Source: Microthyrium microscopicum
Lineage: Eukaryota > Ascomycota > Dothideomycetes > Microthyriales > Microthyriaceae
Reading direction: 5' to 3'
DNA length: 64,000 nucleotides
Assembly: GCA_010405405.1 (NCBI GenBank)
Contig: MU004231.1
Coordinates: 737,736 to 801,735, forward strand
How positions within the stretch are numbered: position 1 is the stretch's first letter; each line of letters opens with the position of its first letter. The translations under genes were made by a program, and so were the position numbers. The notes under the pieces were generated by a model that was not told the DNA's origin, did not search any database, and saw only the letters and a program-made list of their open reading frames with translations. Below, piece after piece: positions 1-11,187 of the stretch.

Positions 1-3000
1 ACGCTGAGTGCAAAGGGAGAACGCATTCAGCAAGAGACACGAACGCGACGACATCGTGGTGTCCGCGCCTCGAAGAAAATGCTCGTTCACACCCCCCAGG
101 CTGCGCGCTTGTTCAAATCAATCACCCACTCACATTATCCAATCCAAGCGAGGAGCTGGCACATGGTTGCTCAACGTGAAACGGCTACACATCTGAAAGG
201 TGAAGATAAACCCGATCGCATGGTTTGATAGTTTCGGTTGTGAAATTGGATTGACAGCACTATCCCAAATCCCACGAGGTTCCTCAAGGCGCGGCCCGTT
301 GGTACTGTTTGCTGGGATCCCACACAGCCAAGGCAGTATTGTAGGCGTGTGGTAATAATAAGCATGAGGAGAGTCAAGCATTGGTGTGAGACTGTGGCAG
401 ATATGACCCGCTAATCTAATGTGGCCCAAGAACCCCTGAGCGAGCTGGATTTAAATCATTTGAGGCCGTGATCCATGGCCCAAGAGTGACGGTTGGAATA
501 AAGGGCGAGGAGGGCTTGGGCTGACGTGCATCATTTCAGATTATTGGAAACGGCAGAAGCAAAAGCAAGTCAAAGACTCTGAAGCAGTTCAAGATTCAAA
601 TGCAGGAAGCGTTTGAGAGCGGTACTGCGTCAACAAGTTCGCTTCTGCGTCAAGGAAGCGGATAATAGACGAAAGCGCGCGGTGAGCGCGAAATGTCGCT
701 TGAAAGATTGAGTGGTGAATCCTTCTGCCGCTTTGATCCCTTTGTGCATGCAAAGGGAATGAGTTGGCCGCAATGCCCCAAATCCCTCACCGTAAACTTG
801 TTAGATTATGCAGAATATACATGCAATCAGGGATGCACCGCAGCAAATCTGTCCTTCTGACCATGGCACAATGTCTGCGCCAACGGCGGGCGAGCTGAGG
901 AGTCGGGCCCGTTTGACAATTGGACAGTCAATTGATTCCGCGGCAGGACTGCACCATAATTCGCGCCAGGCGGCCACGGCGGCAAGCAAGCGACACATAA
1001 AAAGAGGAAACTGGCGCCCGATTTGACTTAGTGGAGACTAGGGGCATCAAAGGCGCATGTTCAGGGAACTGTCAGACATTGACATGCTATCATTCGCTAG
1101 TTGTCTTGGACCTTTCATTCCTTCCCAGATTCCCAGTAGCGGGTCACAATGCAAGTATTCCCGACGGTCGTGTCTTCGGGGATCTTTGGAAGATGAGACG
1201 TTGTGATGGTGAATAATGGATGAACAATGTGCGAAATCACCAATATGTCTCCGCATGGCCTGCTGGGATTAAAAGGCTTGGTCGCAAACTGGGCCATATA
1301 AGTGACTCTCAACTCGCTAATGGAGTTTGTAATGGTCTGGTGAGATTTTCGAGGGAAATCATCTGAAGCCACCTTCCTTGCTCATTCCTTGCTGGTCTTC
1401 ATGAGAATCATTAGTTTGGAACTGCCTTGCCACTCACATCAATAAATCTTTATTGCTTGTCCTAGAGGCAGGGATTCGATGCATAGATTTAATCGCGTTA
1501 CCGCTCGTGCCGCTTTAATCTGCTCGATGTTGGCAATTTGATACCCTTAGATAATATCAGATGATAGATCAAGCGCGGTTTGTCGAAACAGTCCGAGCTT
1601 CAAAAGAGTTTCTAGGATAGCTTTAAGCGCTTGATTGGAGCAAATGCTTTGAGGTGCTTAATTTCTGTATCGTTTGGACCGTGAAAGCAACAGTAATCTG
1701 CAGCCTGAGGAGATTGTGCGGCACAGTAAGTCGGTCGCTTTGGTACATCCGACTCCTTCATCGTAAGCGAAACAACAGCGTGGCCGTCTTGGGGACCGCC
1801 CGGGTTACGCTGTAGAATCTTATCAAAGAGGTTAAGTTTTAACGACCTCTTCACACCATCAGCTATGGAGTTCCTTTTCAACCTCTTGAGTAGTATGAGC
1901 TTCGCGAGGATTCCGGATGAGGTACGAAGGTTATGTCCAAAGACTGCCTTGTTGTTCGTAGTGGCTGTTCGTCAATTATTACCGAAACTCAATCTGGCAT
2001 CGAACACCGCAAGTAAGGTAATGGTCAAATGAGTAAGATCATATTCGTCACCATCGATTCCGAGGGAAAGGATTGCCGACGGCATGACCGCTTGGTACTC
2101 GTCCGTCGTCCACTGAGCTGGTGTCAATACAACACTGGGCCGTCAAGTAGGTCGGTTTTTGATAGTGGTCTGAAAAACGGCCTCCAAGCGGGTAATCAAA
2201 GGTGTCATGTCCGATTGAGGCAGCATAGAAACCAATTCACTATACGGAGTACTTTCAAGTCGTACATGGTTGGAACAACAATGACTGCTCTTGGTGGTGA
2301 AGTTGTCTTGTAAAATGGTTATCGATATGGGCCAAGCTTGAAATATTTTCAGCAGTTGTCCCAACTCCAAGTGTTCACCATCCAAAGGTCCCACAAGTCC
2401 CATAAATCCTAGTACAACCCCTGTCCCTGTAAAAGAGAGATTTGGGTGACAAGCAAGAAGATTTGCCGCCCATGGCCGGCTCGAAGACTACGTCTAGCGA
2501 ATCACGGCTGATGCCACTTTCTAGCTCAGACGCAACGGAACACGCGCGACAGGCCTATCCGCAGTGCAGACAGGCTGAGACTGGCTGGTTGTGCGCCCAG
2601 ACGCTGAAATGCATGTGCTGGCTCTTGTCGATGACCTTCGCGCCAGCCGGCCGCCCCCAAAGCGCCGCTGCCCGCTGGGCCGCTGCAGGTTAGGAGCTCC
2701 AGAGCCAGAGCAGAGGGATGGGCAAAAGATGGAACTTGACATCACATTTGGTTCTGTCTTGTAACGAGCGCTTCCGTGTCAGTTCCTTGCAGGCGGAGCA
2801 TTGTGCTGACAGAAGAGAGTTACGCCCAGCTATCCGGACAAGATGCTAAGATGCTGAAAGAGGTGCTGAAGGCTTGGAGGGTGCAAGCAAAGGCTGAAAT
2901 GCGAGCCTGATGGAGATTGACTGCGGATGGTGGCTCGAAAGCATCATTCCGACCGTCTGGACCTGACTGCTGGCCATGGACGATTTCAGTGTGCCCTGCG

Positions 3001-3057
3001 ACACACCGCCCGACCCGCGCTTTACTATGCTGGGCCCTGGTCTGCTGGGTAGGAGGA
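1..3057. other. Intergenic stretch without a secure gene
   Basis: No frame here gives a recognisable domain or a convincing chain of spliced exons. The best candidate is on the minus strand at about 1612-2403, where two open stretches (about 89 and 86 codons) have a normal, non-repetitive amino acid composition. The first stays open upstream of its ATG to a possible acceptor near 1980. This could be a decayed or multi-exon hypothetical gene, but I cannot join the parts with confidence. The rest is probably upstream sequence of the regulator that starts at 3968. Confidence 0.4.
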
Positions 3058-3058
3058 C

Positions 3059-3123
3059 TCAGGCTCAGGCTCAGGCTCAGCAGCAACAAGCTTACAAGCT
3101 TGAAGCAAGCAAGCAAGCAAGCT
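3059..3123. repeat. Short tandem repeats: CAGGCT units then AAGC units
   Basis: About 3.5 copies of CAGGCT are followed, after a CAGCAACAAGCTT spacer, by about five copies of AAGC. They lie just upstream of the likely leader of the Zn2Cys6 gene. These are simple microsatellites and probably vary in length between strains. Confidence 0.8.
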
Positions 3124-3215
3124 GGTTCTGTGGGCACTTGGAGACTTGGAGTGCTTGGGTACGGTAGTGGGTGGGCTCGCTCGTCTGGCACCTGGCTAGG
3201 CTGGCTTCCCCCATG

Positions 3216-3967
3216 TTGAGAGTTCGTCTGTAACCGCCAGATCGCCCGCCCACCATTTTCTCCCGCCCATCCTTTCGCTTCTGACCTTCAATTCTCCAGT
3301 CCTCCAGTTCCTTCCAATCCATCCCCTCTTCTTTTTCCATTCCAACTCGTGCCAACCGCTTCATTGTCGCCAGCTGAGTGGTTCACACGTATCCTTGCGT
3401 TTGTTGTCACCATTTGCCGTTCCGTACCACCTCGAAGATCGGAGCGCCATCATTCCACTTTTGCTTTGACGCGCCAGCGCCGCCGCGAGCGCGCTCATCC
3501 GCATTTACCGACCTGCTCTGCTCTCTCTGCTCACTTCCCCAGCTCTTCACCATCTCCAATAAGTTTGTTGTCAGTCTTAACATCTGGACCTGCAGCACTC
3601 GCTTCACCTCTCAACTTTTCATTTGCGCTCTGCATCTCAGCGCGCTCGGCAAAGGCAATCGCAACTTGGGAGCGCGCGGTAGTGGGAAGCCGCGCTGCCA
3701 CCTCGACCTTTCCTCCATCAACATCAACATCAACATTAGACTTGGTAGGGACGACCAATTTATTTGGTAGAATAGTTACAGTACTATTATAACCTACCCC
3801 GCCAAAGTAATTCCCAGATCTTCTCAGTTCAAATCCATTTTCTGGATTTAATTACTACTCTTAACATTTGACAATCTTTTAACACCATTCCAACCTCTGG
3901 AGCCTCTGATCCCACCACCTAATAGGCTACCATCACTGGAATTAACATATTCTGATTCCGCGAATCC
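3216..3967 (+). promoter_or_regulatory. Probable long ATG-free 5' leader of the Zn2Cys6-acetyltransferase gene
   Basis: After the ATG at 3213 there is no ATG on the sense strand until the start codon at 3968. That is 752 nt in which about a dozen would be expected by chance. The stretch is rich in C and T, as fungal leaders and core promoters often are. I infer a long untranslated leader kept free of upstream start codons. The transcription start cannot be placed from sequence. Confidence 0.5.
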
Positions 3968-6020
3968 ATGGTGCCTTTGTCTCCTGAAAGCATTAGCTCG
4001 GGAGATTTTCAGCGCAGTTCTATGGCTGGCAAGGACGAAAAGACCAACAGTTTTACTGCCGTCAACGACGACTCTGTACGCAGCCTTGCGGTCAAAGCTC
4101 TTGACCATAACGACAAAGAGTGGTCTAATTCCAACGGCGACCCAAACGCTTATCAGCCGTATCCTGCGACAGCTCCAAAGCGCCGATTTGGTGAAATGGA
4201 GGCCGGTGGGGAAGAAATCACTATACGCGGCTCTGCTACCATCTCTCCTGGGGTCTCAGGTCCTACGACTGATGGCGCAGCAGATGCTCGATCTGGCCCG
4301 CCAAATGTTGCAGCTCCAAGAGAATACAACCTAAATGATCAACAAATTGCCAATTTAATTCAACAAGAGGATTCGAGACCCGATCCTCTCACCAATGGCT
4401 CGCCTCAAAACCGAATGAGCCAATCATCACAAGAGGGGCCGTCTCCGGATCAAAATGGAGCTGCAGGTGATGTATCTGTCATCACTAATGCCGGACTTCA
4501 AGTTGATATGAGAAAGCGTAAGCGTGTAAGTCCAACTTCCTTCCCGGGCAAGAGAATACCTGAATCGTCTCCATTATTTCGTAACATAGCTTGAATCTAT
4601 TGGAAACGCAATCTGACTTCGTTATCAAGGCATTCACCAACCGAACCAAGACTGGCTGCCAAACTTGTCGTAAACGGAAGAAGAAGTGCGATGAAGGAAA
4701 GCCTGCTTGTACGTAGTCCAATTCATGGAGGACGATTATCTTGTACTAACAACCTAGGCAACAACTGCATTCGAGGTGGATTCACCTGCTTGGGTTATAT
4801 GCAGAGAAAGGATCCTGCGATGAAGAATAACAATCTTGCTCGTGGAATTACTCAACGAATTGAACCAGCGCATACACCACATCGAGACTACTGGACTGAA
4901 TCATCAAGCACAAGGTTTGTCATTCTTGGCAATATACCTATTAAGCTAACCTGACAAAGAACGAACACTCCTCGTGCGCCCAGTCTTGATCAAGGTGGCC
5001 ACCCTATGGCCATACAGGATGGACGGCATAGTGGCTTCATGGATGATAGACCATTGACCTCCTGGTCCAGTCCCAGTTACAACCAATCGGCACCACGGCC
5101 TATGGGCAATGATAGATCACTCCCACCTCCGCCAGCTTTCAGCAATCCTCGAGAGCAACCAATACCGTGAGTAGTGTTTTTTAATGTTAAGATTGCACGT
5201 GCTGATTTTGTCCAAGAAATATGAATTACGCGCCCATGGCTGCGGCACGCAAGGCATTGAACCACACAGTGTCTTCGGAGCCCCGAATGGATTATAATCC
5301 AATGTCGAATCCAATTGATGTACGCCCATCAAGCGTTACCGCGGAGGACAAGCAACCCAAATTCAAGCCAACAGAACGACTCATGACCAGAGAAAGAGAG
5401 GTTTGCCGGACCGCTTGTGGAAAGTTCAACTCGGCAATGTTTGAAGGCTCGGGAGATGATGAGATTAGACGGCGATTCCGCCTAATCGTTATTCCCGATC
5501 CACACCAAGGCTCATCACCATCAGACCGACAGGCTGCGGTTGGAAAGGACGTTTGGGTGGATGCGCCCTTCAGTGCCGACTATGGACACAATCTCCAGAT
5601 TGGGGACGAAGTTCGAATTGAATCTGGCTGCAAATTGAAGGATGCTACGACAATCTATATTGGCAATAAAACTGTCATTGGCCCAGGAGTTACTATCTCT
5701 ACCGAATATGCTATCCCGGATACGGCTTGGGCCGGTTGGTGCAAGAAAATACCAGTACGAATTGGCACTGGCTGTTACATTGGCGCAAACTGTACTATCC
5801 AGGCCCAGGATAAAGACGAGCTCGTCATTGGCAACAATGTCTATATCGGCGCCGGCCACACCATCACTATGGTATGTTCACTCTGATACTTGAACGACAA
5901 TACACTCGGTGCTAATCAGTTCAATAGGATATTCCAGCGGGTACAGTCCTTCCGGCCCGTGATACTCGAGGGCCCATGGCGCAACCATACGATAGTCATC
6001 TCTCAGGACTGATGCGATAG
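3968..6020 (+). CDS. Zn2Cys6 transcription factor fused to a maltose-acetyltransferase-like hexapeptide domain
   Basis: Six exons fit the splice signals: 3968-4525, 4630-4708, 4758-4914, 4960-5166, 5217-5871 and 5928-6020, giving about 582 residues. Residues 1-186 are low complexity. A complete binuclear zinc cluster follows at about 196-223 (GCQTCRKRKKKCDEGKPAC, then CxxC and a last Cys in standard CX2CX6CX6CX2CX6C spacing). Residues about 385-420 (RLMTREREVCRTACGKFN) resemble the N-terminal Mac domain of maltose/galactoside acetyltransferases. Residues about 450-560 are left-handed beta-helix hexapeptide repeats (IGNKTVIGPGVTI, IGTGCYIGANCTI, IGNNVYIGAGHTI). Known: GAL4-type clusters bind DNA, and Mac/hexapeptide proteins acetylate sugars with acetyl-CoA. 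Inferred: a nuclear regulator whose C-terminus either senses a ligand or keeps acetyltransferase activity. Exon 3 completes the cluster across an intron. A second in-frame ATG at 4022 is possible. Confidence 0.85.
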
Positions 6021-6998
6021 GATGCTGGTCATGGGGCATGATTTTTGTGTTTTGAGGAAAGAATGAATATTCATCTTAATGACTTTTAATATTGGGGGTT
6101 TTAAGGCGTCTGGCTGGTTTGCCTGGCGCAAACAAAAGCCATGGAGTAGGAGGGGCGGCAAAGATACCAATGGCGTTTGAGTCAATGCTTTTGAACAGCT
6201 ACGTCATAGGGATAGGTTTGCATGACTCTCGAGAAATCCACGAGAACGGTATGAGAGGGAAAATACACTTTTATGTCTACTGTGGTTTACTCTATTAGGG
6301 GTTTGGCTATAGAGCTGGCAGGGCCCAGATAAAATAAAAGCAACCACTATTTAGTTAGTCAGTAATGTACCGAAGAGCCAATGGCTTTGTTTGCTATTGC
6401 CAGTCACCTTATCTTTGAAAGAAAGTAAATATTTGACTCTTCAGGAAGTTCATTGTAGTTGAGAAATTCATAATGAGGCCCGGAAGAGGTGTCAATAAGA
6501 AGCTCCGAGAAATAGCCGGGCATTGTTAGATGGCTGCAACCAAAGAGAAGGCATGGCATGGCTTGGCTTAGGTCGCTTGGTTTGGCTGGGTTGTTCCTTC
6601 CACGACACTTGCTAAAGAAAGAGTAGTCTACCATCCAACATATCTCAAGCAGCCCCAAACTCATTCAAACCACCACCATCAGCTTAACCCCTTTCACTTC
6701 TTCAATCGCTTTATTTGCCAGTTGCCTTCTGTCGCCCATCTCTGCATTACCTTGCGCTCTCTATTAACAGCATCTCCATTCCTCACCGTCCGCGTGTCTT
6801 CTTAATCCTTGCCGTTACGTTTCACAACTTCGGACCGCTACTTGGCTTCGGACACTTCGTCAGCTTCCAACTTTCCCGAGTCCAAACCATACCTCTCCCA
6901 TTCCAATGAGCTAGGACGGCCACGACGCCAATTCCTTTTCATATTCTCCATCTATCAGGAGTTTGGGCGTTGATCACATTGGGCTTCAAGACGAGAGA
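6021..6998. other. Intergenic region between the regulator and the carboxypeptidase
   Basis: The first part is the likely 3' UTR of the regulator. From about 6660 the plus strand becomes rich in C and T and is probably the promoter and leader of the carboxypeptidase gene. A leader ATG at about 6908 would start only an immediate-stop reading frame (ATG-AGC-TAG). No separate gene is visible. Confidence 0.5.
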
Positions 6999-9131
6999 AT
7001 GCGGTGGTTGTCGTCTGCCTCGCGGCAGCCGCCTCGGCGGTTGTTAGATCTCGTTTGCATTTTTCTCGGAAGCCTATTTTTATTGCTGTCGACAGTATCA
7101 GCGCAAGCTGCGGACAAGAAATGTGCAGCGGATTACTTTGTACACAGCTTGCCAGGTGCGCCGGAGCCGCTGCTGAAAATGCATGCTGGGTGAGTGCACT
7201 GTTCCTAGATCACCATTGGGGAAGATCTGCTATACTTGAGGAGCTGTAGCTAACTTATTCGATATAGCCACGTTGAAATCACCCCCGAGCATCACGGCAA
7301 CATGTTCTTTTGGCTCTTCCACAATCGACACGTCGCCGACAAGCAAAGACTAGTAATATGGCTGAATGGCGGCCCAGGGTGTAGCTCCGAAGATGGCGCA
7401 TTAATGGAGATTGGACCATATCGAGTACGAGAGGGCGGCAAGTTGGCATATAACAACGGATCATGGGATGAATTCGCAAACCTGCTATTTGTCGACAACC
7501 CTGTTGGAACTGGCTTCAGCTACGTGGACACTGATAGTTACTTGACTGAGCTTGAGGACATGGCAAAACAGTTTGTCGCCTTTCTAGAGAAGTGGTTCGA
7601 ATTATTCCCGGACTTTTCACATGATGATGTGAGTAATGCGACTGGCGAGAAAGAGTAATAAGCTAACATGAATAGATTTACTTTGCTGGCGAGTCCTACG
7701 CTGGCCAACATATCCCACACATTGCTGAAGCTATACTGGATCGCAACAAACAAAGCGCCAAACCTTGGAATTTGAAAGGATTATTAATTGGTAACGGTTG
7801 GATATCGGGTCCTGACCAGTATCCCGCCTATCTACAATTTGCATACGAAAAGGGTCTATTAAAAGCTGGCACTCAAGAATCACGGGTCATAGAAGCCAAG
7901 CAGAATGCCTGCACCCAGGTTCTGTCAGATGGCGGCAAAGATCGCGTTGATGTGCCCGAGTGCGAGGCCATCTTATCAGAAATTCTCTTCCAAACTTCAA
8001 CTGGGGATGGTAACTCCAGGATGTGCTACAATATGTATGATGTGCGTCTGAAAGACAAGCACCCCAGTTGTGGCATGTCATGGCCACCGGATCTGGAACA
8101 AGTTACACCCTATCTTCGACGACCGGACGTTACTGCTGCATTGCATATTGACAACGCTAAGCAACGAGCCGGATGGACTGAATGTAACGGCGCCGTTGGA
8201 GGCGCATTCCGAGCGCGGGCTTCTACGCCCGCTGTTAAATTACTTCCCGATATTTTGAAAGAGATACCCATCATCCTCTTCTCAGGCGACCAAGATCTTA
8301 TCTGCAATCATCTCGGCACGGAGGAACTAATCCACAATCTGGAATGGAACAATGGCAAAGGATTCGAAATCTCACCCGGTACATGGGCGCCACGCCGCGC
8401 CTGGACTGTCGCCAGCGAATCCGCTGGCTTTTATCAGGAAGCGCGCAACCTCACCTATGTTCTTTTCTACAACTCCTCCCACATGGTGCCATTTGACCAC
8501 CCGCGACGCACACGCGCCATGCTTGATCGGTTCATGGGCGTTGATATTGCCAATATCGGTGGGCCTCCAGCGCTTAGGTAAGATTTTCCAATTTCTAAAA
8601 ACACTCCATCGTAATCATATGCTAACAATCTCTAGTCTTATTGACGGCGATGAAGATCCCCAGACCAGCGTGGGTGGCACTCCTAACAGCACCTTAGCAC
8701 ACCAAGAAACGGACGATAAGATCAAAGACGCTGAATGGAAAGCCTATAGGAAGTCGGGCGAAGTTGCGCTCGTCATCGTCGCAATTGCCGCCGGCGCATG
8801 GGGTTTCTTCGTCTGGCGCGCACGCCGCAGACGCGCTGGATATGCGGGAGTGTGGACTCGCGATCCTGATGAGGAAGCTGGTGCTGGACTTATGCTCAAT
8901 GGGCTGCGCAATGGCCTAAGGGGTAAGAGTGCGAGGCGGAATGGCGATATTGAGGCGGCGGATTTTGATGAGAATGAACTAGAGGATCTGGGGGAGGGGA
9001 GTAGTTTGGATTCAAGTCCGAAGGCGAGACATGAGGAGAAGGGCGGGATTGAGGATAGGGAACGGTTTAGTTTGGGGGTGGATAGTGATGAGGAGGAAGA
9101 GGCGAGTGGGACGAAACGTGCGCCTGGTTAG
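6999..9131 (+). CDS. kexA: Pheromone-processing serine carboxypeptidase, Kex1 type
   Basis: Four exons (6999-7189, 7268-7628, 7676-8577, 8636-9131) encode about 649 residues. After an N-terminal hydrophobic signal ([20 protein letters not shown]) comes a peptidase S10 domain with the substrate-binding [10 protein letters not shown]. The catalytic serine is in GESYAGQ (about Ser191), the aspartate in SGDQDL (about 388) and the histidine in [10 protein letters not shown] (about 453). A single membrane segment ([18 protein letters not shown], about 528-545) is followed by an arginine-rich stop and an acidic cytosolic tail. This is the Kex1 layout. These enzymes sit in the trans-Golgi and remove C-terminal Lys/Arg after Kex2 cleavage. 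Length and domain order match the family (600-650 residues). I chose the ATG at 6999 because it directly precedes the signal peptide. Confidence 0.95.
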
Positions 9132-9250
9132 GTATCAAGACGCACAATTCCTAGGATTACGTTTTCTTCTCCCTAGAATATATGAAGCCTTTTTTGCATG
9201 TATATTAGACAGTTCGGTGCGCAAAAGCAACTTTCGTGTGGATCTCTATA

Positions 9251-9811
9251 GATCGTTATTAACCATCCACCCCAGAACCTTAGTTATCCACCTCTTGATA
9301 TTATTTGTCCACCCTTTCTCACTAAAATAGTAACTATTCTCGCTAAATAGTAGCCTCATCACTCACTCGTTGAGGTCCAGAGGTCTTACTATAGGACCTT
9401 TACCAAACTATCTCTTTTAAAATATATCGAAAATAGATTTTAAGAAACGTGATAGTAGCTACTAAGAGAGTTAAGATAATGGCTTTTCTAGAATTTTGGA
9501 AGCTTCTAGGTAAAGCGAAAAATCCTTAAAAGAAGGCAAAGTAAAGTATATGTATAAGGGGGACAATTTAATAGCGTCCTCTCTTGATATATTAACCTAT
9601 ATTTGAATTTGCTATAACTCCCTCAATATAAGTGATAAAAGAATTCCGAAAAAGCTAAATGGAAGAGCGTAATCTACTCTATAGTAGAATATTTTAAAAT
9701 TATAGATAATTCTTATCTTGGAGCTTCAATGTAGAGTATAAAAATAGGGGTGGATGAATAAGATCAAGGGGTGGATAATTAAGATTTTGGGGTGGATGGT
9801 TAATAACGATC
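9251..9811. mobile_element. Non-autonomous Mutator-like DNA element with 9-bp target duplication
   Basis: The two ends are inverted repeats of about 63 bp (left 9251-9313, right about 9749-9811) that begin GATCGTTATTAACCATCC and differ at only a few positions. Each arm contains three spaced copies of a TCCACCCC-like motif. The same 9 bp, ATCTCTATA, lies directly outside both ends (9242-9250 and 9812-9820), as expected for a target-site duplication. Long inverted ends and a 9-bp duplication fit Mutator-like elements. The AT-rich interior has no transposase frame, so the copy is non-autonomous. It lies about 120 bp past the carboxypeptidase stop, possibly within its 3' UTR. Confidence 0.85.
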
Positions 9812-11015
9812 ATCTCTATATTGCCGCCGCAGCATTGAGGCGAAGCAACATGCCCATTGGGTGGCGGACTTGGCAAAGATGCATACGAGCTGTACAAAGG
9901 GGTACTTCGAGTAGTTAAGGACCTTCCTGGAGCTGACCATATTGTGAGATCTCTAGCAAACACACCGTTGTCAGAAAGATCGACAACTTTTACCGCTATA
10001 AGGATAGTCACCCATTTTCACCAGCACTTCTCGACGCAAGCAACTGAGATCATGGGTCAGATTAGCTACTCACCATTGAGCGTTGAAAAGAAGGAGATCC
10101 GGCTATTGACTCTCTTTTCAAAACCTACCGTTATTGAGGACGCGCGCGATGCTGCAAACAAGGCCCTGGCAGATCTGAGCATCTCAGGCGAAAGTCACCC
10201 TGCGGACGGCTTCCAAAGCCAGGACGAGTCAAAGCCCTGCGGCGGGTCACTTACGATAGTTTCATTGAACGATAACCCCGAGTACGAAGCATTATCTTAC
10301 GTATGGGGAGATGAGAACCTGAAATCTACCTTCATTCTTGACGGCGTGGAGGTCAAAATCACCGAAAACCTTGCCGTTGCACTTCGACACCTGGAACCGA
10401 CCGAAAAACCTCTAGTACTGTGGATCGATGCGGTAGGTACTCTTACAACCGCTTTGGCGATGCGAGTGGAACATATATGCTGATTAATGGCACAGATATG
10501 TATAAATCAATCCGACAACGTAGAGAAAAGCCATCAAGTCTCGCAGATGAAAGACATATATTCAGCCGCAACTTCCGTGACAGTATGGCTTGGTCCTTTC
10601 GCCGATGGCAGCGATTATGTCATGTCCCAGTTTGAGAAGTTTGATGAGAAGTTTGACGTCTTTTCAGACTCTAATACAACTACCCTGGTTGGACTCGTGC
10701 GCCAGGCTATGGAAAGCGGCTTGACGACTCTAGAGCAAATCTGTTCACCCGTCGTCAAACAAACTGCCGCACAAATTGAGCAGTTGTTCAATCGTGAGTG
10801 GTGGTACCGTGTATGGGTGAGTAGAGTAGCCCTTGTACAAAGACTGTTTCTTCTAATATGTTTATTCTGACGAAGTCTAGGTTTTGCAGGAACTGGCCGT
10901 AGCGAAAGAGGTCGTTTTTGTGTGTGGTAACAAAAGAGTGAGTTTAGACAGACTTGAGCGCGCAGATGCCACGTTTGTCAACTTCATCTTCGCTCTGCTA
11001 TTAAATGTGCATGAA

Positions 11016-11112
11016 GGGGGAGTAGTACAGTGGTAGTACTTGCGATCTCGCGGCAGGCCCTACCTGTTTGAGAATCCGCAGGGCACGGGTTCGATTCCCG
11101 TCTCCCCCACCA
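11016..11112 (+). tRNA. tRNA-like sequence with encoded CCA (head of the retroposon)
   Basis: Positions 11016-11022 (GGGGGAG) pair perfectly with 11102-11108 (CTCCCCC). A D arm forms from GTAC/GTAC, and the T arm is ACGGG-TTCGATT-CCCGT. The A box TAGTACAGTGG and the B box GGTTCGATTCC match the polymerase III consensus. The anticodon region is about 45 nt. A 4-bp stem, TGCG (11041-11044) with CGCA (11077-11080), encloses 32 nt, which could be a loop plus an intron, so I cannot assign the anticodon. After the discriminator A (11109) the DNA encodes CCA (11110-11112). Eukaryotic tRNA genes do not normally encode CCA. Whether it makes a working tRNA is unknown. Confidence 0.6.
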
Positions 11113-11158
11113 CCCCAAAAAGGCAATCGTTACTCGCTTTTAAAGCCACGTTCACCCC

Positions 11159-11187
11159 TTTTTAGGGAAGGTTATCCTTCCCTTTTT
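11159..11187 (+). terminator. T5 run, hairpin and second T5 run after the tRNA-like head
   Basis: A run of five T (11159-11163) is followed by a perfect 8-bp hairpin (AGGGAAGG, loop TTAT, CCTTCCCT) and another T run ending at 11187. T runs of this kind stop RNA polymerase III. A transcript started by the tRNA boxes should therefore end here and not cover the 1-kb body. Confidence 0.45.
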
